Shown piece after piece: positions 48,854-60,242 of a stretch of DNA of 64,000 nucleotides. The position numbers were made by a program, and so were the translations under genes. Below the pieces are notes generated by a model, which had not been told where the DNA came from, did no database searches, and saw only the letters and a list, made by a program, of their open reading frames with translations. Source of the DNA: Schistocephalus solidus (lineage: Eukaryota; Platyhelminthes; Cestoda; Diphyllobothriidea; Diphyllobothriidae); NCBI GenBank assembly GCA_017591395.1, contig WEDG01000751.1, positions 92,286 through 156,285 of the forward strand. The letters are read 5' to 3'. Position 1 is the first letter of the stretch; each line of letters starts with the position of its first letter.

Positions 48854-49231
48854 CTACCGTTTATAGAGATGGACGATGGTCGCGTCTTTGAAATCCTGAG
48901 GAACTTGTCCTTGGCGCCACATCTCCTGGAAGAGTGTTGTGAGTTCTGCCATCAGCCGGGGCCCACCGTGCTTGTAGACTTCCGGTGGGATTGCGTTGGA
49001 TCCCGATGCTTTACCGCTGGAAATCTGCTGCACGGCCCGGATGGTTTCTGGTAGGGAAGGCGGCAGAGCCAGGTCCTTGTTCGTGTCCACTTGAGGGAGC
49101 CGGTCAATGGCAGCATTGGAGATGGCTGATGAGCAATTAAGGACATTTCTAAAGTGCTCGGCCCAGCGCTTCAGAATTTGCGATTTCTCTGTCAGCAGTG
49201 TTGTGCCGTCAGAGCTGAGCAGCGGTGCGGT

Positions 49232-49485
49232 AATAATACTACTATGAATACTACTAAACAATTAATAGTTATGCTACTGCTTCCACTAATGCTACTACTA
49301 TTTCTACTACTTATAATTCTACTAGTAATTCTACTTCTAATAATACTTCTACTACTACAACTAATGCTACCGCTAATGCTAATACTAATACTACGATTAT
49401 TACTACTACTACATCTACTTTTAATGCTAAAAATTATGCTACTACTATTTCTGCTACTATTACTACAACATATACTAGGGATTCT
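49232..49485. repeat. CTA/TAG-type microsatellite
   Basis: About 250 nt of imperfect CTA-rich trinucleotides, immediately at the 5' edge of the LINE copy. Confidence 0.9.
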
Positions 49486-51003
49486 TAAAATTATCAACAT
49501 TACTAGTTGCTATTGACAGTAAAAAAACCTACTGCTGATATTTGTGCACAGAAGTATCATTACCAATACCTATACTACCACGATCACCAATAAAATTAAA
49601 CGAAGTGGTGAAAAACAGTGTCAAGTATAAGCACGATTCGGAATTTCTCAGAGCATATTTATCAGACAAATAATGTTCCAGCTTCTCCAACTCAGGTTCG
49701 AGTGGATCCGACACGTACTACTACGTAATAGCCTTTCTAATTGACAAGCCTTTTCTATGCAGTGGCCAATTCTCCAGCCAATAATTCTTCTTTACCTCTC
49801 TCAATTCCTAAACCTGCTGTCCAGATCTCTGTTTAACCAATTTACTCTGGAATTGAAAATTCCTTATAATGGGAATAAAGTCAGAAGGCAGCATTTACAG
49901 AAGGGAACACTTAAATAGACCCTCCCGGTAGAATATGGGAACAGTAGCTGCCAGAATACAGGTGGCTTTGCGTTATATTTCCGTGAACGTTGGTAAAGTG
50001 TTCGGATTACGTTTAATCCTACGGTTAAGGACGCGGGAATATTTACTCCTCCTGAAATTTAGCACTTGCATTCTGTGTCGAGACGTTCCTGTTCGCGTGC
50101 TCCACCTGGAAGTGGGCGGGAACATTAGCGTAGTTACCTTCGAAAACGCGTTGGCAGGAGAGTTGGATGGTCTATCGAGTTACACCTCCGACAAGTGTGC
50201 TATGCTGTGGCATACTGTGGCTAAGCATGCGTCGTTTAAAGTCGGGGTAACTTCTGCTGAAACTACAGCTGTTAAAATTATTAAGATTAACAGTGCTCTC
50301 ATTTTTGGATGAACCCAATTAGACCGTATTTTGCGCCTACAAACACGCCAACCGAGCCCGAACCCCAATTACGGTTTCCGTCAGGATAAGCAATCATTGC
50401 CGTGTTAGAGAGAGGGGGAGAGGTAGCACAAGCAGTCTTTGCTTCAGCCTCCAATTAAACGTCTGCAGATATTTCAAAATTTAATCCATACTGCGCTTTT
50501 CAGCCCTACCACTACGACTACTAGCAATGTACTAAAGACTGCTGCTAATTTATTATCACTTAACAAGCGCTTGTTCGACAGGCAATTCTGTTGAATGGAG
50601 ACATCAAGCTTTTTAGCCAATCTTGTTCCCTAAATCTCAAATTCCAAAGGTCATGATTATAGAGTTCAAAGGATCCTGTTAAAGAAGAAGCATTCGGTTT
50701 CATTTCTCCAAATCGCACCCATGGCATCATCTGACCAAAGCCAAGTATTAACACAATGGGATACTCTTCACATAGATACGCTCTCAGAACCTAGTTTTAG
50801 AGACGTATGCCTCATCAGCGAGCGTAAAAAAATTGGAGTTTACTGCATCATTTTGCTCCTACTTGGCTGTTAAAATTTAGCAAGGTTAACATATTTAACA
50901 TTTCTGTCATCTCCCTAAATGAACCCCACGACAGGCATGACAAAACAAGTAATTATGCAAAAATATGTATCTTAAAAAAAATTGCGATAAGCAATACTGA
51001 CTT
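49486..51003. other. Unique sequence, no clear gene
   Basis: A 125-codon plus frame (49935-50312) is open but shows no family motif, signal or splice pattern. The rest is AT-rich. Confidence 0.4.
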
Positions 51004-51403
51004 CTAAGGTGCCTTGGTCGATTGGGTCGTCGTGGAATGTTCCATGCCGACACATTTCCACAAATGACAGCGTCCACTGCAGCACTCAGAATCCTTCGCG
51101 CAGGGACGACCTTCGTTGAGGCACTTTACGCACTTGCCATTACCTATTGACTGCAAATCGCAAACCATATCGTCACAACAACGCTGAAAGATCGTTTTGT
51201 CGCAGGCTTCACCCTCTTTCTTGCATTTTTCATCTAAACAATAAATGCACATGGCACGGGTTCAGGTGAGTGAGAAACTGCTAGTGCACACCAGTAAGGG
51301 CATGCGGGAGAATGGTGTCATGACAGGCATGCGCTAACTTACCGGCGGAATCGAGACGAGCAAGTGCAAGAAGCACGATGGCAGTGATCACGTGGATGAA
51401 CAT
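51004..51403 (-). CDS. Secreted double-knottin peptide gene 4, Thr-rich tail
   Basis: Exon 1 is 51403-51343 (61 nt; MFIHVITAIVLLALARLDSA plus one base; donor GTAAG). Exon 2 is 51233-51004 after a TTGTTTAG acceptor. The phase-1 intron is only 109 nt. The 96-residue product keeps the exact 12-cysteine double-knot spacing, with loops of its own (CDDMVCDLQSIGNGKC). It adds a C-terminal tail of 15 residues rich in Ser/Thr and ending STKAP. The gene lies about 300 nt outside the edge of IR2, so no mirror copy exists on the left. It is closest to the gene at 58297. Confidence 0.9.
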
Positions 51404-51440
51404 GGGTCCCGACTTTCATATCTGATTGCTTCATGACGCA

Positions 51441-51450
51441 CTTATATGTG
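51441..51450 (-). promoter_or_regulatory. TATA box of peptide gene 4
   Basis: On the minus strand: CACATATAAGTGCGTCATGA, about 47 nt before the ATG. The same word order TATAAGTGC-TCATGAA occurs before the gene at 58297. Confidence 0.7.
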
Positions 51451-51705
51451 CCCCTGTGACCGTAAATGCACTCCGTGTGCGTTCACTGCGCAATAACGGT
51501 GGAGGTCGAAGGTTGAAGGACGTTTGGTCGATTGCCATGGCGGCCGCAATACCGGTTAGACGCCAATGCGCGTGATCTTACATTTCTTCATTTATTCTAA
51601 CGCATCAACCTCTCTTACCCTGACGTATGTCATTATCCATCTCAGTGATTGCAACTGCAGCTTCCTAATCGATGCGCTCCCGCAAATTTATAGTGATAAG
51701 ACTTT

Positions 51706-54105
51706 TATGCTTCTTTCTGAACAAAAGTCCTGATTTTTCCTAAAGTAAGTCCGCACCAAAAATACATCTATGTTCTGCAGAAAACATTAAATACTCTAGT
51801 GCAAAACTCATAAGGACATCAGAGTTAATCCTATAAATGAATCTTAAAGGTTATGTAGCTCTGCGTTGACACTAGCAAGGTCTGCTATTGTCCAAAAACG
51901 TTCGCAGTGCATTTGCATTCTGCCATCTTAACTCAAACGATTTCATTCGATTTCAAATGCCATGGTAGTCCTTTTATAGGCGTTAATGGTCAAATCCCCA
52001 CACCAGTCATTAACTGCAGATCATGCGGAAATAGTAAAAATTATGTGACTGTGCAAGTGCCTTACTGTAGTTAAAATCGAAAAAGTAGTCGCATCGCCCC
52101 ATATAGAACTATCAGTACGTGATGGTCAGAGTACATATGCGCAACTTCCAAGGCCCAACGGAACCTGAATTACCCTTGGAGCTGTGGCTCAGTGACAGGG
52201 CACTTGGTTTACTAAAGCTTAAAAATCAAAGACTTCCCTTTTGAATGCCAAGTACTGAAACCCTTTGTTTGGGTACGAATGACTGACGAACGTTAGAAAG
52301 ACCAGAAATGGTTATCCCTCTCTCACTTGTAAAAAGTGGTATTTATTTTAACAGCATGTGAGTTTCTGACGTTTGGTTAAATGCTTGGTAAAGCGGATCA
52401 TTCATTCCTTTTACATATTGCAGCCCAACTGATGCAGCTTTTCATGAGCTCATTTCTCTGAGTTTCTTCTGATTTTACGTGAATTGTTTTTGCATACGCC
52501 TTAGTGCTTTTATCCAGTTTTCTCCCGCATAATTACTGCTTTGCAGAGTTTGTTAAAGCACGACTCCCCTGGAACCAGATCTGCGATTTCAGTTCGATCC
52601 GAAAAATAAAAAATAACTTGAGGTTTGTCAGTATGCCAGGACAAATCTAACGTGATTCCTTTACGTAAATCATTTGCAACAGATTCAGCCAGTCTCCAGA
52701 CGATAATTCCGGTAGTTTTTCCTGGTTAACGGCTCCTCAAAGAATTCTGAGCAAATCATTTACATTTTCTTGTCCGAAGTTAGCAAGCGTCACATATCTC
52801 ACACAGCTCGGCTGCCACTCTTCCAACACCGATTTCTCTCAATGGATGATTGGGGAAAATGACAAAGGCATGCCCTGATGCATAAAACGGATTTATTTGC
52901 AACATACTACGATTCGAAACTAATGACTTCTAATACTCTGCCCATTTCAGTTGGCTATTGTACAATTCTCCTTGGAAGCACGTTTTAGGAAACGGCAACA
53001 CACACTGAATCACTTAGAATTCTTCGCACAGTGACATCTTCATCAAGGCATTTTACACAATTGGCGTTTCTGTATTGCTTTCAACTCGCAAACCGAACCG
53101 TTGCAACATCGCTGAGAGGTCCATTTGCTACAGGATTGACCCTATGTCATGCAGTTCTCATCCAAATACATTGCTCCTATTAATTTTCACAAAGAAAATG
53201 CGAATGCACATAAGAAAAACCAAATGCATGGAGGCACGTTGGCAGATGCCCTTTGGACAATTCTTTCAAAACGAACCGGCGGAATTGGGACAAAGACAGG
53301 CGGGAAGTATGACGATAACAATCCCGTGACTGAGCATGTTTCCGCTTGTAGGATCCACTTGCCAAGGAGGGCTCTTTTATGTACCTGTTTAACGTTAATG
53401 TCCACAGAGTAGACGTGAACCGTGGAAGAGCATCGTAATCCCTAACATCAGAGGTTAAAAGGTAACGGCTGGTTTGTTAATCGCGTTCGAGATGCGGTTA
53501 ATTAGTCCAACGCCTGTATACTTATGCAGTCGTACGTCTATTATCACCTACCAGCATCCAAGTCGTACTACCACTCGCCAAATCGAAGTGTTGGGAAAAC
53601 GATTATAATTTAATCTTAGTATTAATATTGACACTACTGGTACATATACATGCAGCTAGAAGAGGTATTATTGTTGATATTGCTATTAGTAGCATAATAA
53701 TTAAGTTGTGCTGGGAAGGATTGTTCACCTTTCCTCTGCGGACCTGGAAATAGGAACTCCATTGTACCACTAGCTTTGAGTTATCTTTTAGAAAATTTAC
53801 AGTTACGTATAAAGTTATTTTTAAGAGAAGGATTAAAGGTAGGGTAAAGGTGAAAACTGCAGTTTTGGAAAACAAGGGCAGCTATGCCCAATGCAGCGTT
53901 AAGTATTTGCAAGATACCTCAAGGACCATTGCTCTCAGTGGGGATGGAAAATGGCATTCTGCTTTGAGTTTTAACCTCTAGGGCTATATTGTAGTGATTT
54001 GAAGTCCCAAATCGGAATTCAACTGCATAAACGCACTCATGGACAGCGAAAATCTATAATGCAATACATATTACTGTCAGATTACTTAATACAACTCTAA
54101 TAATC
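51706..54105. repeat. Right arm of inverted repeat IR2
   Basis: This is the reverse complement of about 5410-7630. It carries the mirror pseudogene at 53162-53005. No other gene seen. Confidence 0.8.
53005..53162 (-). pseudogene. Decayed double-knottin exon 2 (IR2 right copy)
   Basis: The frame GATGAGAACTGC opens like gene 4's exon 2. A TAG replaces Glu early in the first loop. The first CC pair is intact here, unlike the left copy. A frameshift before the Cys-Val-Lys-Cys join and a stop further on destroy the second knot. Confidence 0.7.
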
Positions 54106-54717
54106 CTGCAAGTCAATCGCGGTCTGGTTAGATCTTTTTTGCATAACCATTGCATGCGTATGCTGACATTGCCAAGTAGAAAAGCAACATGACATGTCCC
54201 TGACTCCGATAAATTCGTCGCAAATACGCGCCAAATATGTGGAATTTTTATAGTGTTTGCGTTCTGTTCAACTATTTATAACAAATTAATATGCAGGCAG
54301 AATGAGTCAATTTCAAAGTTCAGGGCATGAAGCCAGGGGAATTTGATTGTATTACTCAGCAATGCCCATACAACGTCCTTTTATTTGTTCCCTAATGCTT
54401 AGTTCAATATCTGCTATCAGTAAACCAATATAAATAAACTGCCTTTTGTGTTTTTGCAAGATAGCCATGTGCAAGGTTGCCGATTAGGAAATCTGCATTA
54501 GAAGCAGTTGAGGCCTTCGGTAGGTAAAGATGGAAACTGCCGATTATCATCGACCCATCATATCCGTTAATAAAATGCCTCCTTGATATCTGCTTTATTA
54601 TGACAGGTTAGTTGGTTTTTGAAAGAATGCTTTACGGTTGGAAATGTCAAGTGGCTGGAAATGTTTTTAAAAGTTCTCCACAGACATCAGCCTGCCCTTC
54701 ATATATTGGCGAAGATA
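54106..54717. other. Unique sequence
   Basis: No gene recognised on either strand. Confidence 0.5.
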
Positions 54718-54999
54718 TTATGTTCTCGCGGCCACCCAACTGAATCTTTCGACCAGATCCGTCATTAGAAAGTGAAGGATAAGTAAAAGGAAAAATTTAA
54801 TGTCACGTTCTAATTCGGGCTTTAAGGTCATCGTAAATGAAAATAGGAGAACGGAAAAGTAGAAGACATAATCAACAACAGCAATGGACTCGTGACTCGG
54901 AATTGGGAATTTTTGATATTGGCAGCCATGTTCACTTAATTTAAACTGCTTCTGGAGCTCATTTTTTAGCTCTATGGACGAAACCAAGTCTATGAATGC
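54718..54999 (-). CDS. Possible exon of an ABCA-type transporter
   Basis: A minus-strand frame with a plausible acceptor (TTTGTCTACCAG at 55000). It reads QKFPIPSHESIAVVDYV, then hydrophobic stretches around YFSVLLFSFTMTL and FFLLLILHFLMT, then a W near RFSWV. This resembles the stretch of ABCA transporters where an FPxP motif precedes transmembrane helices and a short conserved Trp-containing loop. Similarity is weak and no neighbouring exon was found. It may be a different membrane protein or a chance frame; the open frame extends to 55197. Confidence 0.25.
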   Translation of the reverse strand, partial: AFIDLVSSIELKNELQKQFKLSEHGCQYQKFPIPSHESIAVVDYVFYFSVLLFSFTMTLKPELERDIKFFLLLILHFLMTDLVERFSWVAART

Positions 55000-57900
55000 C
55001 TGGTAGACAAATGGTGGAATGAGCCTTTTCGTAATACTCGATGGAACGCATGACCATCGATGCTGGAATCCACTGCCATCGCAGTGGGCAAAGGCACATT
55101 TCCTAAAGGCCACACCAAAAGTCGCTTTTAACAGAAGCGAATTCAAAGTTGGATGCTTAATCGTGTGCGCATTAAAGCAGGCTGCAAAAGGGTACATCGG
55201 ATCAAAGCAGATGATACATACGCAACCCGACTAGACTGCCTCGATAACTTGGTTTTAACTAGTAATACTGTGGAGAGTTAAGTTTTGATCAGGATATTGC
55301 GACAGATAATTTACTGTCTCACAGATAATTCGTTTCAAACTTAGAAAGTTTCTATCTGTACAATGCCTCTATTCAAGTAGTTCGGCGTCGCCCTAGTAAG
55401 TCTATGCGTCAACCCTATTACTTCACTTCATGTCAACTGCAGTAGACAGCGTCTAGGAGTGAATGATTAAGCCTCGTTTTGTAACCATTGGAGCACCGTT
55501 TGTCGCATGTCGTTAACACCGGTTTTAGAGTTCATATTCTCGTCCTGATGCTGCTTTTATACAAAGGCCGCTAGCGAAGCACGTCATGCTAACTATATGC
55601 AAACAGAAAGTTCCTGCGCAGCTCGCGGCCCGGAGCCCCGACACAACGATTCTGATGACAGATTGTTAGGCTGTTTGCCGCGTCTACGGGTTATGAGGAG
55701 CCACATTTTGGTGTACTTTTCGTCTCGCTGTGATGATTGCTTAGACTTTGCATAATATCCTCCAGTTAGCTGGCTTAGTTTCAATGTGACTTCCATTTAC
55801 TTGCTAGGGGAAATCCACTGTGGATTGTCCGTCATATTCGAATATTGTAGGTGTCGTTGCCCATATAGGCGAACCAGGACGATAGCAGTTGATTCTGCGG
55901 TGAGAGCATACCTTCCTTGGTCTTTCGATTATGACGCCGACAGGGAATTTTCATAACCATACTTTCCGTAGTAAGTGAAATCACAGCCGTCGGCAACTGC
56001 TTAGGTGTTTGAAGGGCTGTAGAAAATGCACACCTGGTCGGACCCTCTAACACTGAAATCCTCAACCAAATAGGGAGATATTATTGCTTCCATTGCGGTC
56101 ATAGTTACGGACTTGGGATCAGCAAATTGGCGACAACATCAAGGGCACAGAAATAAACACCTTTGATAAAATTATGGTCATCGAATAAAAGTCACAATCA
56201 CTTTCAACATTTTTTGAGACTCGAACTGGAGTCTGCTGCTCATGCTGTAAGGCTCTCATCAATGTAATGCTGGCGATCGAGATCAGTGTTATTGTTTCTT
56301 CAATTGACTTTCCTGGAATCATTATGAGAATAAGTCAGGGAAAGAGGATGATATGGTAATACTGAGATAATATATTTCCATAACTGATGCTTATAACCTT
56401 TTTCGGTTTCCCGGGCGGAAAATGTGCAGAATATCATGGATATCTTTCAATAATCCTACCACAATATCCGACCATTACGATAAGTGTATTGTTTTCAGGC
56501 AGGACAATATTATATGGGTAACAAACGTTTGTACAATGCCTTTTTATAAGACACATGACTAAAAACTGTCAATTTCTGGACATGCGCTGCAATCATGTCG
56601 TACAGGATTCTGATCCGCATCCTCTAAAGGCAATGAGGAGATTTGATATTTTAGGGTGTTCCAGATTTTGCGGCATCGTAATATTTAAACTAATAGTGCA
56701 CAGAACATGCACCCTTGCAGACTATCAGCATGATAGTCTGTGCATTTTACCTATTGTTATGAACGTAGTAGGGATTCCCATTATTCACGTAGACTTAGGG
56801 TTGATTCCAGAGGCCATTTTACCTGAAATCATTCCAGCTCACAAAATAATGTATGGTCCACGAGCAGACAGATAAGAATTCATGGAGGACGTCAACTCGA
56901 GAATTTATTCGGTTAAGTTCAGATTCTCACCATTTCTGTTTTTTGTGAAATGACTGGCTTATAGATTGCGCCTATGACAGACAATGGAGGAGATGTGTTC
57001 AACCAATAGTAGGGCCAGATTAGTTCATAACACAATTTAACTGGGAAACGGGAGGGGCTCGGTCGAGTCCGCGCCTCCCTAAGAAAGGATGCGTATGGGG
57101 ATCTGTGCTGGCCTGCCTAGACGCAGGCTCACGTTGTGTCAACTAAACGCAGATGATGGCTGGCCGACGTGGACAGCAGACGAGTGAAGGAGAGAGGGAA
57201 ACAGGATAAAGGCCGAGTTTGGTGACCCTCTCCCCAGGATACTCACAGCATACCCCTCACTGTACAAAATCTAAGGCTTTTTTAACTGATTACGAAGTGC
57301 TAAAGCTATGGCATCATAGGTTCCAATTGGCGGTCGAACTCCATCCTCTTAGGGCGGAGAGTCGGGCTGCAGTGGCACCTTCTTGACGTAGCCAAGTAGC
57401 TTCCGTTTGTCTATAAACCCGGGCTGTCGTTTGCGAATAAACTGTATGTGACACGCTTAGACGTTTGAGCTGTGCAAGTGTGACTTTATTCTAAACTAAT
57501 TCACGCGCTCGCGATGGCCCTGTGCCCATACGATGTTTGACAAACGGTGAACATAATTGTGATGGTTGAACTGTTGGACCTCAGAATAAAACGAGTTTTC
57601 TCAATTTCGTCATTATGGATTCGGGGCATCACTATGAAGAGGTAAGCGTTTTTCTTGGCTCATTCAAACAATAAGCAACTCCAGAGAGAGTGACCTATAC
57701 CACATAAGTACTAACATGTAATACATGCTATTGCCCTCCTGAAGATCATAAGAGAGCATAGACTGTTCACTCTATGAAGCGAACACATAGATGGATCGAT
57801 GTTTAACAAAGACACTAGTTAGAAAAACTCATAACCCTGACACTATAAAATATGTATGCATACTAGCCTACAAAAATATCATTTTGTCCACTAATTTGGC

Positions 57901-58240
57901 TAAGTAGAGGGAAGTAGACCTTTTAAAGCCTGTGTAACGAAAGCCATCGGGACGGTTAGCTGCCGAGACGGCAGCGACGAGGAAGATTAAGGATTTGACA
58001 AGTTGTAGCGCAGCTTGGATGCAATTGGCTGGTGATATCTCATGTGTGTGGAAGAAGGGAGGCATTGAACTAATTAACATGATCGGAAAGATGACAGATC
58101 ACAAAGATAATGAAAAGAATCGAGCTGATAAAGTGGTCACCGGTGCGATCAGACAACCAGTGATTCACCCTTGACCTGTGTTCCTCACCCCCCGCCCCCC
58201 AATTCGCATGCATCGCAAGTGCACTGGGTTGCAATTTAGG
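55000..58240. other. Unique sequence, no clear gene
   Basis: Several open frames of 60-106 codons show no motif. A 10-bp stem, 3-base loop hairpin is at 56718-56740. A frame at 58080-57868 (minus) contains a hydrophobic SLIFLVAAVSA stretch but has no supported exon structure. ATG and nine codons followed by a GTAAGC donor lie at 57615, without a partner. Confidence 0.35.
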
Positions 58241-58248
58241 TCACAAAG

Positions 58249-58259
58249 TCATATATAAG
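58249..58259 (+). promoter_or_regulatory. TATA box of peptide gene 5
   Basis: TCATATATAAG lies about 46 nt before the ATG at 58297. TATAAGTGCTTCATGAATCAA matches the gene 4 promoter word for word over most positions. Confidence 0.75.
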
Positions 58260-58296
58260 TGCTTCATGAATCAAAACGAGCAGAGAACCGCGAAAC

Positions 58297-58706
58297 ATGC
58301 TCGTTCACGTGATCGCTGCTGTTGTCCTTCTGGCATGTGCTAGCATAGAGTCTGCTGGTACGTTAAAGAATAACCGACCCAAGGATGACTCTCTGCATGT
58401 TGTCACTTATGTTCTTGTTTAATTGCTTGAAGTCTCAAATTATGACAAATGAAGCCAAGTCTGTTCTCTTATGCAGATATTCAATGCAGGAAAGAGGGCG
58501 AAACGTGCAACAAGACGATATTTCAGCCCTGCTGTGACGATCTGATTTGCGATCTAACATCAATAGGTGACGGCAAGTGCGTAAAGTGTCTCAGCTTAGG
58601 CCGCCTCTGCATGAAGGATTCTGAGTGCTGCAGTGGACGCTGTCATATGTTGAGATGTGCTGAACAGGAAAATTCCACGACGACCTCATCGACAAAGGCC
58701 CCTTAG
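58297..58706 (+). CDS. Secreted double-knottin peptide gene 5, Thr-rich tail
   Basis: Exon 1 is 58297-58357 (61 nt; MLVHVIAAVVLLACASIESA plus one base; donor GTACGT). Exon 2 is 58477-58706 after CTTATGCAG. The phase-1 intron is 119 nt. The 96-residue product has all 12 cysteines at the conserved spacing and a Ser/Thr-rich tail with an Asn-Ser-Thr sequon, ending STKAP as in gene 4. The two genes are inverted relative to each other, 7 kb apart. The tail could carry O-glycans; that is inference. Confidence 0.9.
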
Positions 58707-58749
58707 AATCCAATACTTGTGAACCTGCATTTTCTAAAATATACGTTTT

Positions 58750-59795
58750 TTTAATAATGACTGGCGTTCTCACGTTCGTTGGGCAGATTTATGCGGGAAG
58801 TGCGAAAATAATGCGATACCTAAAACGCGTTAAAGTTTGAACAGTAGAACTCAAGTGATTTTTCGTGACACCCCTATAAGGAGCAGGAAACTAAGACAAT
58901 ATGTACGTCCACTAATAGCGATGGAGGATGTGAAGCATTCCTGTCTAGTTTGTGGCCACGCAGAAAACGAAATAACTGTTACATTTGATACCTATATACT
59001 TCGAAATTTGTTGCATATAATTACTTCTTGGTTGCATTTCATTTGGAGTAGGTGATCTCGACCTTGTTCACGTGCTGATGGCTTTAGTATTTAGCTGTTT
59101 GTACGGACAAAAGACAATACGTAGGGCAGCCAGCACGTACACAGCAGGATGCATGATTTCGAAAGAGTCCTGTGGACGACAACTTAGGAGATCAAAAACC
59201 TGAAAATTTGACAGTGTTGGAAGAGGCATTAACGAGGATATGCGTTCAGGTGTTGAGGCCTTCATTGTTGATATTTTTTATATTTTATTTCTAATACAGA
59301 GGAAACTTTACAATTACAAATAAGACAACCTGATTCATAGAAGACACTGTCTACGCAGCGAAGGTTTTTAGACGGCCGATAAAACTCATTTTTATCCCCT
59401 GTATTGTACAAGTGCCTGGTGCAAAAGATTACAAATCAGCAACTTTTGGCTGAGTTCCCGACATGAACGCTAACAGGTATATGTGACCTTGTGACTTCAA
59501 CCTACATTGAAAAAATAAATGCCTGGTGATCCTTTAGGTCAGGTTACGCAAGTTAGATATAAATGCAATTCAATTTGCGACAATGTCAATTCAATAGAAA
59601 ATAGTGGGCGCGTACGTTAACTTTCGCTAAATTATCATCAGGCCTTTATAATTATATCACAGTGTAACTAAGTCAAATATGCTGGTGAGTAGAAAAATCG
59701 TAAGCTTGCCAGGGTAGAGGGAGGTAGGGTGAAAGAAAATGAAATTGCAGTCCATCTTATGATCGGCATCAGAGGAATGGCAGCCACGGCGACAG
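58750..59795. other. Unique sequence, no clear gene
   Basis: Two open frames of 65-72 codons lack motifs or copies. Nothing else was recognised. Confidence 0.45.
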
Positions 59796-59799
59796 GTAA

Positions 59800-59950
59800 T
59801 TAGATGCGGTTGGCTAAGTTGGTAGCATTCGGCTACTCTTATTGCGGTGCCTGCATAAGGTTCGTTTGAGCGAACCGGACCAGGTTACAAAGCCTGAATG
59901 TGCCCGCTTCTGGTTAAGCCAACAGACGCTTTCTATGAAATTTTGAATAG
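59800..59950 (+). mobile_element. Possible tRNA-derived SINE
   Basis: TGGCTAAGTTGG at 811-822 of this kilobase (59811-59822) fits the Pol III A box. GGTTCG at 59859 is a partial B box within a GGTTCG..CGAACC hairpin. No cloverleaf of a functional tRNA is seen. Confidence 0.3.
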
Positions 59951-60242
59951 CTTGAGGGGACCTAGTAAAGCACCCGGTGGGATTATCTGGGATCTACACG
60001 AGTATTCGTGCCTAACATATATGCGAAAATAAAGGTGTTTATGGTCTTTATTTGACCCATTGCTAACCATGCTCGCAGGGGTTCTTTAATCCATTTGTAC
60101 AAAAGCCGGCTCGTGTGACCAATATATTATGTCCCACAGCGGCAGGTAAAGGAATAGATATACATAAAGATGATATGGGCTGGCAGATTTTTCCTGGCCC
60201 TCTCCGTATAGGATGGGAGTAGACGAGAACAGTACATGGGCG

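Larger units (their letters stand above)
46013..49231 (-). mobile_element. RTE-type LINE, 5' truncated (L5)
   Basis: Read on the minus strand from 49231: a late pre-polymerase and early polymerase part, a long reverse transcriptase frame (48853-48035), the post-polymerase region, zinc fingers and a tail to 46013. The 5' end abuts a TAG-type microsatellite. It lies tail to tail with the previous element. 48060-47690 is almost identical to 44690-45060 of that element, while flanking polymerase parts differ much more. Confidence 0.85.

Noticed and set aside
49935..50312. 125-codon plus-strand frame
   Set aside because: No motif, copy or splice signal; length is compatible with chance.
56940..57480. 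Possible solo LTR with an AATAAA
   Set aside because: No second copy in the window and no clear TG..CA ends or target-site duplication.
57868..58080. Minus-strand frame with a signal-like hydrophobic stretch
   Set aside because: The stretch is internal rather than N-terminal, and no TATA box, donor or paralog supports it.
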